From NCBI RefSeq assembly GCF_001905655.1, contig NZ_JMHT01000009.1, forward strand, positions 1 to 34,934: DNA of 34,934 bases, read 5' to 3'. The notes beneath the pieces were generated by a model. The model did not search any database. It was given only the letters and a program-made list of their open reading frames with translations, and was not told where the DNA came from. This DNA comes from Mycobacterium sp. ST-F2. GTDB lineage: Bacteria; Actinomycetota; Actinomycetes; Mycobacteriales; Mycobacteriaceae. The position numbers and the translations under genes are program-made. Positions 23,600 through 32,428 of the stretch are shown here, in pieces; the stretch's first letter is position 1, and the number at the start of each line of letters is the position of its first letter.

Positions 23600-26500
23600 C
23601 GCGCCATCACCAGGCCGCTCGGTGAGCCCGTGAGTAGGCCCAGCGTCAACGCCCGCTGCAGAGCCTCGTCCATTCGCGCAGCGACCTTTTGCCCCATCCT
23701 GGTGACGCCGAACACCTTCATAGCCTCCCGCTTGACCTCGTCGGGCAGTGCACCGCCCGACTGCTGCGCAACAATCACCATGGCATTACCGAGCTCGACC
23801 AAGCTGATGTTCTCAATCTGCCGAGGGTTACCCGGTTGCGGTACCCTGACCAGTCGCCACGAATCCGGAGAAACTGCTGGTGGCCAATAGAACTCGGGGT
23901 CTGCCGCCTGCACGTACTCAGCAGGAACCAGCCGCTGGATAGACCGTTTGCGCGCTTCGACGACCTGTTGCAATCCGAAGGCGCCGGCCACATATTTCGC
24001 GAGCTGGTCTCGGGAAATCGGTGCCTCAGCTTCGATGACCTCGCGGATGATCGGCAGGATGCGTTCTTTCGCCCACTTCTCATTGAGTGCATCAAGGACC
24101 GACTTGTCGCCGGCGACCACCGGAATCCACGCCTTGAAGTCCGTGATGTTCGGATGACGAGGCGCCGTCGGCGCAATGGTCGGTTCCGCCTTGAACGAAA
24201 CAAGCCCCTGTGTCACAACGGGTTCAGCACTGGTAGTCGTCTCGACAGCCGGTTCAACGCCCGACACCGATGCCGCCGATTCCGGCTCCGGAGCCTTCGC
24301 CGGTTTCTCCTTGGCCGCAACCACCGCGTCTTGGAGCCGTTCAACGGTCGCCTCACGCTGGTGCAGCCACTCGGGCATCCACACCCGTTCCACGGCCGGC
24401 CAGTGCATCAGCGACGACAGCACGTCAACGGGCAACCCGTCGCGGTCTGCAACGGTCCCGCGCTGGGACCACTCGGCCCCGTCAAGCAGCACGGCGATCA
24501 ACGGCCGAGCTGGATTGTCGGGGTCGGCAATCACCAAGTCGACGCGGAAGTCGGATAGCCCGACATCGGTACGGACAACCAAGCCCTCGGCGCGCAACGC
24601 ATCAGCAATGTCGTCGCGATGCCGGTCGATCACGGGATTACGCTTGCCGCCCTGGGTGATGGTTTGTACCCCGCGCGCGGCCAATTCCAGGTAGGCTTTG
24701 AGGTGCTTGGTACCTACCTGCGTGGTCTCCTCGGCGCGCAGCTCGGCAGGATCGAAGCTCGCGTACAGAATGACCTCGCAGCGTGCCCGGGTCACCGCCA
24801 CGTTCAGCCGGCGCTCGCCGCCCGGCTTGGACAAAGGCCCGAAGTTCAGCGGCAGAACACCGTTGTCGTTCTTGCTGAAGGCAATCGAGAACAAGATCGT
24901 GTCGCGTTCATCGCCCTGGACGTTCTCCAGATTCTTGACGAACAGACCGTCAGGCTCGTCCAACGCAGCCAACAGTCGTTCATCACCTGTGTCGCGCAAC
25001 AGGTTCTCGATGTAGTCACGCTGCTGTGCGTTGAAGGTGATGACGCCCAGCGACGGGGCCGTGTCCGGGGACGCTGCAAACCGCTGCCGGATATCCGCGA
25101 CGATCCGTTGGGCCTCAACTTCGTTGATCCGCAGAGTCTTTCCCTTGCCCGACCGGTTGAACTGACCATTCACTCGGACCATCGAGACGCCGTAGCCGGT
25201 CGAGTCGGCCAGAGGCGTGGGGAACGATGCCAACCGTCCGCTGTAGTAATGCATGTTGCTGAATGCGATCAGCGCTTCATCCTGACTGCGGTAGTGCCAC
25301 GAGAGCCACTGTTGTGGCACTTGGGAACTCACGCATTCGCTGAGGATCGATTCCTCATCGGTGACGAGGCCAGGGATTTCATCTGCGTCGTCGTCCTCGG
25401 CGGCAGCGGCATTGACCTCGGCGAAACTCGTCGGGGGCATCTGCTTGCTGTCGCCCACGACCACAACAGATCTCGCACGCCCCATGGCGCCGATCGCATC
25501 GGCAACTCGGATCTGCGAGGCTTCGTCGAACACCACCACGTCGAAGAAGCCTGTCTGGGCCGGGAAGAAGCGGGCCACCGAATCGGGACTGGTCAGGGTG
25601 CACGGGAGAATCTGCGTGATCAGGTCGCCGTAGTGCTCCATGAGGTAGCGGACGCCTTTGCCACTCTTCTTGGCCTCGACCAGCTTCTTGAGTTCACCGA
25701 TTTTGCCCTTGCCGTTGGCAACATCGAGCTTCCGTGCGGCCAAGATATTCGCCGCGATGGAGCGCTTCAGTTGCTCACGGACCACCGCCGAACTCTCCGT
25801 AAACCGCCCGATCGCCTTGTTGTGCGCGACGACGTCGAAATCGTTCAGTCCCGTGGCTGCCAGACGTTCAACGGTCGACGCCACCGCAGTGCCGCGGTCG
25901 TACGCAGCCGGCGCGTCCTCTCCTACGGCCGTGCCGTTGAGAATCTCGGCCCTGGCAACGTCCATGCCTGCAGTCCGCAAGGGTTCGAGGTGCAACAACA
26001 AGTCGACCCACCGTTCGGTGGTGGCTGCCGTGTCCAGCTTGCGGTCAGTGCGCGTCGCCCACCAACGCTGGATGAACGAGTCGTCACCGGCCCAGGCGTT
26101 CTGCTGCGCCGGCGTCGTCCCCGTGGCATCACTGAGCTTCCGCCAAGCGACTGCCAGTGCACGCAACTGCTGCCCAGCGGCACCAGATGCCGTGTCGCTA
26201 TAGAACTTTCGGAGGTCGGCGACGCGCGCATCAGCCGGAGTAGTCGAGAGCACCGCACCGACGCGCCGCAGCGCTGCGATGCTGTCCCGTACGTGGGCAG
26301 CGTCCTCAGCGATGAGCGGGTTCCATGACCGGTCGAACAGCATCACCGGTAGGGCGGCCACGAGCTCGCGAAGTTGCGTCACCTCTGCGTAGGTGTCGTT
26401 CATCGCGCCGGTGGTCGCCGACAGCGTCTTGAGCTTGATCGCGTCGGACTCGACGGCGAGTACGTCCGCCAATTGCTCGAGTACTGCACGTCGACGCTTC

Positions 26501-29500
26501 TTGCGGCCGAAGAAGCCCGATTCGTCGGCGGCCAGGGCAGCGTTGTGAACTTCCGGAATGTCCAGGTCCATCGCCGACGGGTTGGCCACGGACGACCACT
26601 CAGGCTGAGCTGAAACAATCTTGGCCAGCAACTGCTCGACCGCCACGAGCTGTGCCTGGCCGGCAGCCGTATGCAGCGCATCAACACCGTCGATCGGATA
26701 CCGCGGCTCCGCCGTCAGCTGAGCCCAGGTATCAACGGCGACGAGGTCCTGGTACTTCACCACCACATCCAGTGCGATGCCGCTACCCTGAACGGACTCC
26801 AGCGCCTTGTCGAATTCGACTGCGGCGGCATAGATCTTGCTCACGTCTAAGCCATTCGGGGGTACGACGTCGACGAAGGACCACGGATGACCCTTGCGGG
26901 GCTTCGCTAGATCGGTCTTCTCACTCAACCCACGGATAGCGTCGGATACCGCCTCTCGCAGCTCCGGATTACCATCCGCGACAAATGCTTTCGGAACCTC
27001 CAGTGGCGGAATATCGCTGTCAGCGGTCAGCTCGGTCTTGCGCGCAGAGTAGAGCGACAGTCCAGCTGAGTTAGCAGCATGCAGTTCTTTGGCGTAAGTG
27101 GCCAGTTTGTGTCGGTTCGACTTGACAGTCTGGAGCTTGCTGTGGAGCAGGTCCGGATCGTGCGTCACATGCAGCTCGAGCGCCTGTTTGATCTGTGCCC
27201 GCACTGCCACCGGCTTCGCCGACTTGTCGTGAATATCGAGCGCGAGATCGCCCAATCCAACGCTTTCCAGGCGCTTCTTCACCACGTCAAGGGCAGCGCG
27301 CTTCTCCGCGACGAACAACACCCGCTGACCGGATGCCATGGCGTGCGCCAGGAGGTTCGTGATCGTCTGCGACTTGCCGGTTCCAGGAGGTCCTTCGAGG
27401 ACAAAGGTCCGACCGCCGACCGCATCCGCGACAGCCCTCAGCTGAGACGAGTCTGCCGACATCGGCACCGAGACGCCGAGTTCGTCGAGGTCGGCATCGG
27501 GGTCATTGGCTCCGTTGTCCACAAAGTGGTCACCATTGCCTTCGATCAGGTGCCTGACCAGCCTGTTGCCGGACAGCTCATTCCACGAGTCGTCGAGGTC
27601 TTTCCACAGCGGGTACTTCGCGAATTGCAGCACCGACAGATGGACAGTTTCTTCAACATGAAAATTGAGGTCGTGGATCGCCTCGCGGACAGCCCGGAAG
27701 GTGCCGTCAAGGTCGATCCCCGACGCGTCCAAGTTCGGGTTCGCCAGGGCGGGGATATCCAAAGCCAATGCGGTGCGGAGCTTTTCGACCAAGCAGTAGT
27801 TCGGCGTCGATATGCCGGCCTCGTCGATGGTGAGGACGTAGCGCTGGCCCTTGTTCTTCGGCGTTATCGTCACCGGCACCAGGACGAGCGGCGACCGCAG
27901 CTCTTTCCCGTTGAACCTCCAGCACAGCATCCCGAACGCCAGGTACAGGTTGTTTGCACCTGTCTCCTGCGTAATGGTCCTGGCCTTGTTCGCCAAGTAG
28001 CGCAGCTTCGACGTGTACGACGCTTCGGTGATGTCGATGTATGCGCTGCGTTTGTCGGCAAGAAGCATCTGCCGGTCGCCTTCGGAGAGGTCTCGGCCGT
28101 AGCGCACACCACGGGCCGCCGCGGCTGCGCTGATGATCTCGTCCGAGCCCAACAGGCTGATGGGCATGCCTTCGTTGATGGCATCTTCAAAGTAGCCGAG
28201 GATTGGTCCCGGGATTTCGATGCGATAGCCCGACCGGTCGGTGTAATTGATCAGTTTGTTGCGCAGGCTGAGGTCCAGCAGCGCGTTCTTCCATTGCTGT
28301 ACCCGGAGCGGTACCTGCTGCGCCTCGGCCGTGTGCGTGGCGCCGCTGGCCTCGTACGGTTTGATGACAGGCCCGCTCGTCGGCTGGTACTCAATGACCT
28401 CGATCTCGCCGCCTGCCTTGACGGTGCGACTAGGCAGCGGATAGATCTTGGCTTGGCGAGCCTGGCGAATATCGGTGACACCAATGATGTTTGAGATGTC
28501 GTCGAGCCGGCCGCTTGCCTTTGGAGCGCGCTGCGCGTCGTCGAACGTCAATGATGAATCGCGGTCGGTGACCATGGTGGTCTCGACCAAGCCGATGTAA
28601 CCGAGGTCGACGATGTTGACGACGCCCGCTGCTTCGAGGGTCGACACCGACTCCAGCGACTTCTCCTCGCGCCAGTAACCGAGCATTGCGTGTCCGCGGA
28701 GGAGCCATATAGTCGAGTTGATTCCGGCCTGCTCCAGGACTGCCGCCATGACCAGAGTGGTATCTAGGCACGTGCCGAGGCGCCCTTCGAGGACCTCCGC
28801 CGGGGTGCGGACCTTCTGGCCGATGTCGCCCCAACTGGCGGGCGGTTCGGCGTACCGGATGTCCCGTGCCTTCATGGCATCGAAGATGGCGCAGGCGATA
28901 GCGTCGACCCGCTGCGGGTCCTCGCTCTGGTAGCCGTTGAGCGCGGAGTTGCCGGTCGAGGCCTTCAACCGGTCAGAGACTTCCAGTAGGAGTGTGGCCA
29001 CAGCGGCGGAGTTGGGTTGGGCATACGCCGCCATCAACTCGATGGCCAGTTGCGGAGGCACTGCCTTCCACTGGTTGGCCGCCAGGATGTTGACCGGCTT
29101 GGTCGCCGCGGCCAGGACGTCACCGGCGGCGTTCTTGAGGACGGCGCGAATCTCGCCGGGGCATTGTTCGTCGACGCTGAGCATCGACGCCGGATCGAGC
29201 TTCAGGCTGATGTCGGTCAGCACCGTCTGTTGTCCGGCGCTCAGATCGAGGTGGAGTTCCGTTGGGCCGCCGTGTGATCCGTCGGCGCTGACGATGTCCA
29301 CTTCGAGGACCGCGCCGTGCGCTTCTCCCCCGGTGTTGTCGACGGCGATCTGTTCGATCACCGGAATACGGCAGTGCGCCATCGCGTAGCTGAGGTCAGC
29401 GATTGCGGTGATTTGGATCGTGGCGGACTGCGAGCTCGGCTCCGGAAGCTGCGCTGCAGCCGAAATGGCGCTAGTCGGTTCCGTGGTTACGGCAGTCTGT

Positions 29501-29940
29501 GGCTGAGACAACGACGCTTTCAGCTCGGCCACAGCTTGAGCCTGGGTGACTGCGCCGATGGCGCGCAGCAGGAGCTCTGCTGTTTCGATTGCCCGGTGGG
29601 CTTCGGCCTGCGTGAAGGGCTCCGTGTGCGCCCAGCTGTTCCGGACGCCCTTGAGTTCCTTCGCATAGGCCTCTGCCTGGCGCGACATCTGCCCGTTGAA
29701 CGGGTAGCCAAGAGTGCCAAGTCGCTCAGTCATGGCCCGCAGCATCAACGCAACGTCGGAGTTCTGGTAGTCGCGGTTGCCTGCCTTACCGGCCGCCGCG
29801 TCCTTCTGTTTGAGCGCCTGAGCCCAATCGGTGCCCGGCGGCAGAACTCGGTTGAGGACCTGCGCGACAAATGGTGCCAGGCCGCCGGCCAGAGTCTTCA
29901 GTGCCTGCCCGACAACCTGATGATGGTCGACGTTGGCCAC
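23596..29940 (-). CDS. HEPN - DUF4011/SF1 helicase - Vsr-like nuclease fusion (Hhe-like), 2114 aa
   Basis: Domains in order: Swt1-type HEPN with VRNSWAHTEPF (Arg100, His105); a beta-rich region; a transglutaminase-like fold (GTCLDTTLVMAAVL with Cys391, RGHAMLGYW with His417); DUF4011 near 545-560 (NALLDLSLRNKLINY); SF1 helicase with Walker A GPPGTGKS (849-856), Walker B FDEAS near 1470, WHYRSQDEAL, and motif VI NVAVTRARC near 1713; a Vsr/MTES_1575-like PD-(D/E)xK domain (DFRVDLVIADP near 1795, AVLLDGAEW near 1813); and DUF3320 (about 1950-2100). This is the architecture of the antiphage protein Hhe (HEPN, helicase, endonuclease). The usual IECDG of the nuclease reads VLLDG, so its activity is uncertain. 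The GTG at 29940 has a GGGGGG run about 10 nt upstream. It is the first large gene of the operon. Confidence 0.93.
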   Translation of the reverse strand: MANVDHHQVVGQALKTLAGGLAPFVAQVLNRVLPPGTDWAQALKQKDAAAGKAGNRDYQNSDVALMLRAMTERLGTLGYPFNGQMSRQAEAYAKELKGVRNSWAHTEPFTQAEAHRAIETAELLLRAIGAVTQAQAVAELKASLSQPQTAVTTEPTSAISAAAQLPEPSSQSATIQITAIADLSYAMAHCRIPVIEQIAVDNTGGEAHGAVLEVDIVSADGSHGGPTELHLDLSAGQQTVLTDISLKLDPASMLSVDEQCPGEIRAVLKNAAGDVLAAATKPVNILAANQWKAVPPQLAIELMAAYAQPNSAAVATLLLEVSDRLKASTGNSALNGYQSEDPQRVDAIACAIFDAMKARDIRYAEPPASWGDIGQKVRTPAEVLEGRLGTCLDTTLVMAAVLEQAGINSTIWLLRGHAMLGYWREEKSLESVSTLEAAGVVNIVDLGYIGLVETTMVTDRDSSLTFDDAQRAPKASGRLDDISNIIGVTDIRQARQAKIYPLPSRTVKAGGEIEVIEYQPTSGPVIKPYEASGATHTAEAQQVPLRVQQWKNALLDLSLRNKLINYTDRSGYRIEIPGPILGYFEDAINEGMPISLLGSDEIISAAAAARGVRYGRDLSEGDRQMLLADKRSAYIDITEASYTSKLRYLANKARTITQETGANNLYLAFGMLCWRFNGKELRSPLVLVPVTITPKNKGQRYVLTIDEAGISTPNYCLVEKLRTALALDIPALANPNLDASGIDLDGTFRAVREAIHDLNFHVEETVHLSVLQFAKYPLWKDLDDSWNELSGNRLVRHLIEGNGDHFVDNGANDPDADLDELGVSVPMSADSSQLRAVADAVGGRTFVLEGPPGTGKSQTITNLLAHAMASGQRVLFVAEKRAALDVVKKRLESVGLGDLALDIHDKSAKPVAVRAQIKQALELHVTHDPDLLHSKLQTVKSNRHKLATYAKELHAANSAGLSLYSARKTELTADSDIPPLEVPKAFVADGNPELREAVSDAIRGLSEKTDLAKPRKGHPWSFVDVVPPNGLDVSKIYAAAVEFDKALESVQGSGIALDVVVKYQDLVAVDTWAQLTAEPRYPIDGVDALHTAAGQAQLVAVEQLLAKIVSAQPEWSSVANPSAMDLDIPEVHNAALAADESGFFGRKKRRRAVLEQLADVLAVESDAIKLKTLSATTGAMNDTYAEVTQLRELVAALPVMLFDRSWNPLIAEDAAHVRDSIAALRRVGAVLSTTPADARVADLRKFYSDTASGAAGQQLRALAVAWRKLSDATGTTPAQQNAWAGDDSFIQRWWATRTDRKLDTAATTERWVDLLLHLEPLRTAGMDVARAEILNGTAVGEDAPAAYDRGTAVASTVERLAATGLNDFDVVAHNKAIGRFTESSAVVREQLKRSIAANILAARKLDVANGKGKIGELKKLVEAKKSGKGVRYLMEHYGDLITQILPCTLTSPDSVARFFPAQTGFFDVVVFDEASQIRVADAIGAMGRARSVVVVGDSKQMPPTSFAEVNAAAAEDDDADEIPGLVTDEESILSECVSSQVPQQWLSWHYRSQDEALIAFSNMHYYSGRLASFPTPLADSTGYGVSMVRVNGQFNRSGKGKTLRINEVEAQRIVADIRQRFAASPDTAPSLGVITFNAQQRDYIENLLRDTGDERLLAALDEPDGLFVKNLENVQGDERDTILFSIAFSKNDNGVLPLNFGPLSKPGGERRLNVAVTRARCEVILYASFDPAELRAEETTQVGTKHLKAYLELAARGVQTITQGGKRNPVIDRHRDDIADALRAEGLVVRTDVGLSDFRVDLVIADPDNPARPLIAVLLDGAEWSQRGTVADRDGLPVDVLSSLMHWPAVERVWMPEWLHQREATVERLQDAVVAAKEKPAKAPEPESAASVSGVEPAVETTTSAEPVVTQGLVSFKAEPTIAPTAPRHPNITDFKAWIPVVAGDKSVLDALNEKWAKERILPIIREVIEAEAPISRDQLAKYVAGAFGLQQVVEARKRSIQRLVPAEYVQAADPEFYWPPAVSPDSWRLVRVPQPGNPRQIENISLVELGNAMVIVAQQSGGALPDEVKREAMKVFGVTRMGQKVAARMDEALQRALTLGLLTGSPSGLVMAR

Positions 29941-29943
29941 GGT

Positions 29944-30177
29944 TCAGTACCCCCCACTTGCTGATCGCTGTTGTTCCCGTCGACCTCTGCTCACCGCACC
30001 ACTGTGGAGAGCAAACTTGCCGGAACGCCCCAGGTATGTAACTACTCCCAAACCATCGGCGCTGTCAATTTGCTGAAATTGGCCCACGCGCTGGTATCCC
30101 CCGGTTCGAACCACGATGGCCGAGTGTCGCCTGGGCCCGTTCAGCCCAGCCCGAGCAGCTGACGTCAACATTTGCAC
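29944..30177 (-). CDS. Possible small leader gene of the defence operon, 77 aa
   Basis: GTG at 30177 has GGAGG 7 nt upstream and lies 34 nt after copy B of the 40-bp motif. The frame ends 3 nt before the GTG of the Hhe-like gene, and its last codons contain that gene's G-rich ribosome site, so translation would feed into it. The product (VQMLTSAARAGLNG..., QFQQIDSADGLGVV, GKFALHSGAVSRG) is basic, with no recognised family. It may be a real small protein, a translational leader, or chance. Confidence 0.4.
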   Translation of the reverse strand: MQMLTSAARAGLNGPRRHSAIVVRTGGYQRVGQFQQIDSADGLGVVTYLGRSGKFALHSGAVSRGRREQQRSASGGY

Positions 30178-30211
30178 TGAGCAACCTCCATAGTTCCTGG
30201 TCAGCACCGCC

Positions 30212-30251
30212 GATTTTGGCGAGCCGAACAGAATGGCAGAAGGCACCGACA
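30212..30251 (-). promoter_or_regulatory. 40-bp dispersed motif, copy B
   Basis: Ungapped match to 468-507 (about 28 of 40 identical) and to 5920-5959 (about 33 of 40). The centre is AGCCGAACAGAATGGCAG. Its end overlaps the palindrome at 30244-30259. It is placed to drive or control the small ORF at 30177 and the defence operon behind it. Confidence 0.5.
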
Positions 30252-30259
30252 AGTCGGTG
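30244..30259. promoter_or_regulatory. Perfect 16-bp palindrome in divergent region
   Basis: CACCGACAAGTCGGTG has 7-bp arms around AA. It lies at the edge of the 40-bp motif, between the divergent defence operon and the 420-aa gene, the usual place for a dimeric repressor to act on both. Confidence 0.4.
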
Positions 30260-30288
30260 GAGGTGAGCCACGAGGTGCGCACACGTCC

Positions 30289-30329
30289 AGCGAATCCGGC
30301 TGACGACAGCGCCAGGCCGCGGATTCGCT
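30289..30329. promoter_or_regulatory. 10-bp inverted repeat in divergent region
   Basis: AGCGAATCCG (30289-30298) and CGGATTCGCT (30320-30329) are perfect inverted arms separated by 21 nt, so their centres are about three helical turns apart. It lies about 55 nt before the 420-aa gene start. It could be a paired operator; a hairpin in RNA is the alternative. No regulator gene was recognised in the window. Confidence 0.45.
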
Positions 30330-30383
30330 CACAGCATGTCAGCAGGTTCCCCTAGGCTGTGGCTGCACAAGGAGGGGGCACTA

Positions 30384-31646
30384 ATGACTGATGGCAAAGA
30401 CGTGGTGGTACCGCTGTGGATGCTCGCGACCCAGGAGACCGCTCTCCCCGCCATCCCGAGCGCCGCTGGGTTGACACCTGAGCGACTGTCCGAGCTACGC
30501 AACGCGCTGACGCTGCTCGCCGACAGTCCGATCGCGACGCTGGAACAACACTCAATGCCCAAAGATGTCGACCGCACTGGCGCCGTCGCATTGCATAGTG
30601 CCAGCCCTCTCGCTCAGCATCTTTCCCTGCTGATTTCGCAGACTTCGAAAGGCGCGCCTAAGGCGGGGGCGTCAGGCGAAGCGCTGTATCGGATGGTGGT
30701 GCCAGCGAAAGTCGCCGCGCAGATGGGCAACGGGCTGGTCCGGCCGATGGCCTCGAAGGCAGCGGCCGGCGGCATTCATGGCGCGATTGTCGGATCGAAA
30801 GGTATTACAGCCCAAGCAACGTTCGTGCCCGCTGCAGGTGGTGCCGGCGCTGCAGTTGCTGGTGCCGGCGCGCTGGCAATCGCTGCGCCTCTGGTCTTGA
30901 TGGCGGTGGCCGTCGGAGTCAGTGCGCATGCGGAGCACCAACGGCAGCAGGCGATTGCACGCATTACGGAGCTGTTGGAGCATTTAGTCGAGGGGAAGCT
31001 GAACGAAGAGCGCGACGCCTTGAACGGGTGCCGTGCTGCCATAGACAAAGCGACGGCGGTTGTGCTCGACAAGGGTGAGATCGGACAGGCCATTGGGATC
31101 GGCCCCGCTGACCACACCATCGACATCGCCATCGCGACAGCTGAGCGTCGCCTCAAGAACTGGCAGAAAGCAGTCGACTCGATCGATTCCAATACGGCCG
31201 AAATATCTTATTTGACAAAGACATTCGCAGGCATTGACAAAACCGGTGGCGAGTTTCGTGCGCATTTGGAACTCGCTCACCTGGCCATCGCTCTCAAGCG
31301 GCGGGTGATCATCCTGCAGGCGGTGGAGCAGGGGCAGAAGGACGCGACAAACCCGTTCGAGCGCTTCGTCCAGTCGCTGAAGGCCGACCAACAGCGGGTC
31401 GACGAGCTCCAGGCAGGCATCTACGGCGTCTTACGCAAGCTCGGCGAGCTGCAGCTGAAGCGGCCCGGAGGCTTCACCAACACCCTGTTCAGCAAGGGCG
31501 AAGTGGACGACCTACTCAAAGCGGCTTACCGGCTGCGGGAGTTGGGTGAACGAGCTCACGCACCAAACACCAAGGCCGACATGGTTATTGATATCGCTCG
31601 CGAAGCGGATGGGTCGGTGGTCGTGTTTCCGGCGGTCGCGTCGTAG
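30384..31646 (+). CDS. Protein with one hydrophobic segment and helical tail, 420 aa
   Basis: ATG 30384 has a very strong AAGGAGGGGG site (30369-30378) 5 nt upstream; an upstream in-frame ATG at 30336 lacks one. After about 140 residues comes a Gly/Ala-rich hydrophobic stretch (about 149-180: AAVAGAGALAIAAPLVLMAV and following) long enough to cross the membrane once or as a tight hairpin. Residues 183-400 are mostly charged helix (HQRQQAIARITELLEHLVEG, RVDELQAGIYGVLRKLGEL), likely coiled coil. No signal peptide. The gene is divergent from the defence operon and shares its regulatory region; a membrane-acting effector or an unrelated cargo gene are both possible. I do not recognise the family. 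Confidence 0.75.
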   Translation: MTDGKDVVVPLWMLATQETALPAIPSAAGLTPERLSELRNALTLLADSPIATLEQHSMPKDVDRTGAVALHSASPLAQHLSLLISQTSKGAPKAGASGEALYRMVVPAKVAAQMGNGLVRPMASKAAAGGIHGAIVGSKGITAQATFVPAAGGAGAAVAGAGALAIAAPLVLMAVAVGVSAHAEHQRQQAIARITELLEHLVEGKLNEERDALNGCRAAIDKATAVVLDKGEIGQAIGIGPADHTIDIAIATAERRLKNWQKAVDSIDSNTAEISYLTKTFAGIDKTGGEFRAHLELAHLAIALKRRVIILQAVEQGQKDATNPFERFVQSLKADQQRVDELQAGIYGVLRKLGELQLKRPGGFTNTLFSKGEVDDLLKAAYRLRELGERAHAPNTKADMVIDIAREADGSVVVFPAVAS

Positions 31647-31692
31647 CAATGACGGGCGAGTCTTTGTCGGTGGGTAGCTATACCTTGTTGCC

Positions 31693-32421
31693 ATGGACAA
31701 AAGAGCGGTCATTGTGTTCGACGGAGATGACACGCTCTGGGCGACCGAGGCACTTTACGAACGCTCACGTGCTCATGTTCGTGCACTGCTGCACACGTTT
31801 GGTATGGCTGCCGACTTATGGGACTCCACCGAACGCACACTCGATCTACAGCGCGTTGAGCAGCATGGATTCGCATGGTATCGCTTCCCTAGTTCGTGTG
31901 CCCTGGCGGTCTTGTCTTCGCAGGAGCACTTCAACCGGATTGCGCGGCTGGCAGCGTCATCAATGGCATTTGCGCTGGCTTGCTGCGTGTTCCTCATGCG
32001 CGCGGAAGTATCTTCCGATGCTGAGTCAGTGCTCCAACAGCTTGGAAAGAGGTGCGAACTCGTACTTCTTACAAAAGGGCAACCGTGGGTCCAACGTCGA
32101 CGACTCCGGCAGTCTCGCCTGCGGCGTTACTTCGCACGCGTCATGTTCGTGCCGTCAAAGAGCGTCGAAACGTTCGTCGCTGCCGCGGGTCCACTTCGCC
32201 AAAACGTGCAATGCGTATCCGTAGGCAACAGTTTGAGATCGGACATCGAACCCTCAATCGCCGCCGGCCTCCGTGGCATACACCTAGACGGACCCATGTG
32301 GGACTTCGAACGACGCGAGTGTTCGATCCAGTTGGATGGCGTCGTTTCAGTTCAGCGACTCGCTGAACTGCCTAACCACATCGATGAGCTCCTCAATATC
32401 GATGCCAATGTGGTGCGATGA
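31693..32421 (+). CDS. HAD-superfamily hydrolase, 242 aa
   Basis: Motif I FDGDDTLW (Asp10, Asp12, Thr14) gives the nucleophile and acid-base Asp; motif II is LLTKG near the middle (Thr), and motif IV GNSLRSDIEPS holds the metal-binding acid. The helical cap between motifs I and II is typical of phosphatases of the phosphoglycolate type. The substrate cannot be told. Base composition is visibly less GC-rich than in the genes to the left. ATG 31693 has no strong ribosome site. It is followed 7 nt later by a membrane protein gene. Confidence 0.85.
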   Translation: MDKRAVIVFDGDDTLWATEALYERSRAHVRALLHTFGMAADLWDSTERTLDLQRVEQHGFAWYRFPSSCALAVLSSQEHFNRIARLAASSMAFALACCVFLMRAEVSSDAESVLQQLGKRCELVLLTKGQPWVQRRRLRQSRLRRYFARVMFVPSKSVETFVAAAGPLRQNVQCVSVGNSLRSDIEPSIAAGLRGIHLDGPMWDFERRECSIQLDGVVSVQRLAELPNHIDELLNIDANVVR

Positions 32422-32428
32422 TGGGCAC

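Noticed and set aside
24619..26328. 569-codon plus-strand frame opposite the Hhe-like gene, and a 471-codon one at 27079-28494
   Set aside because: Both lie wholly over conserved helicase or DUF4011 sequence on the minus strand and have no recognisable domains.
20137..29940. Assignment of the operon as a CoCoNuT-type McrBC locus
   Set aside because: Those systems have long coiled coils attached to McrB and characteristic partners; the McrB here shows none, so only general McrBC membership is claimed.
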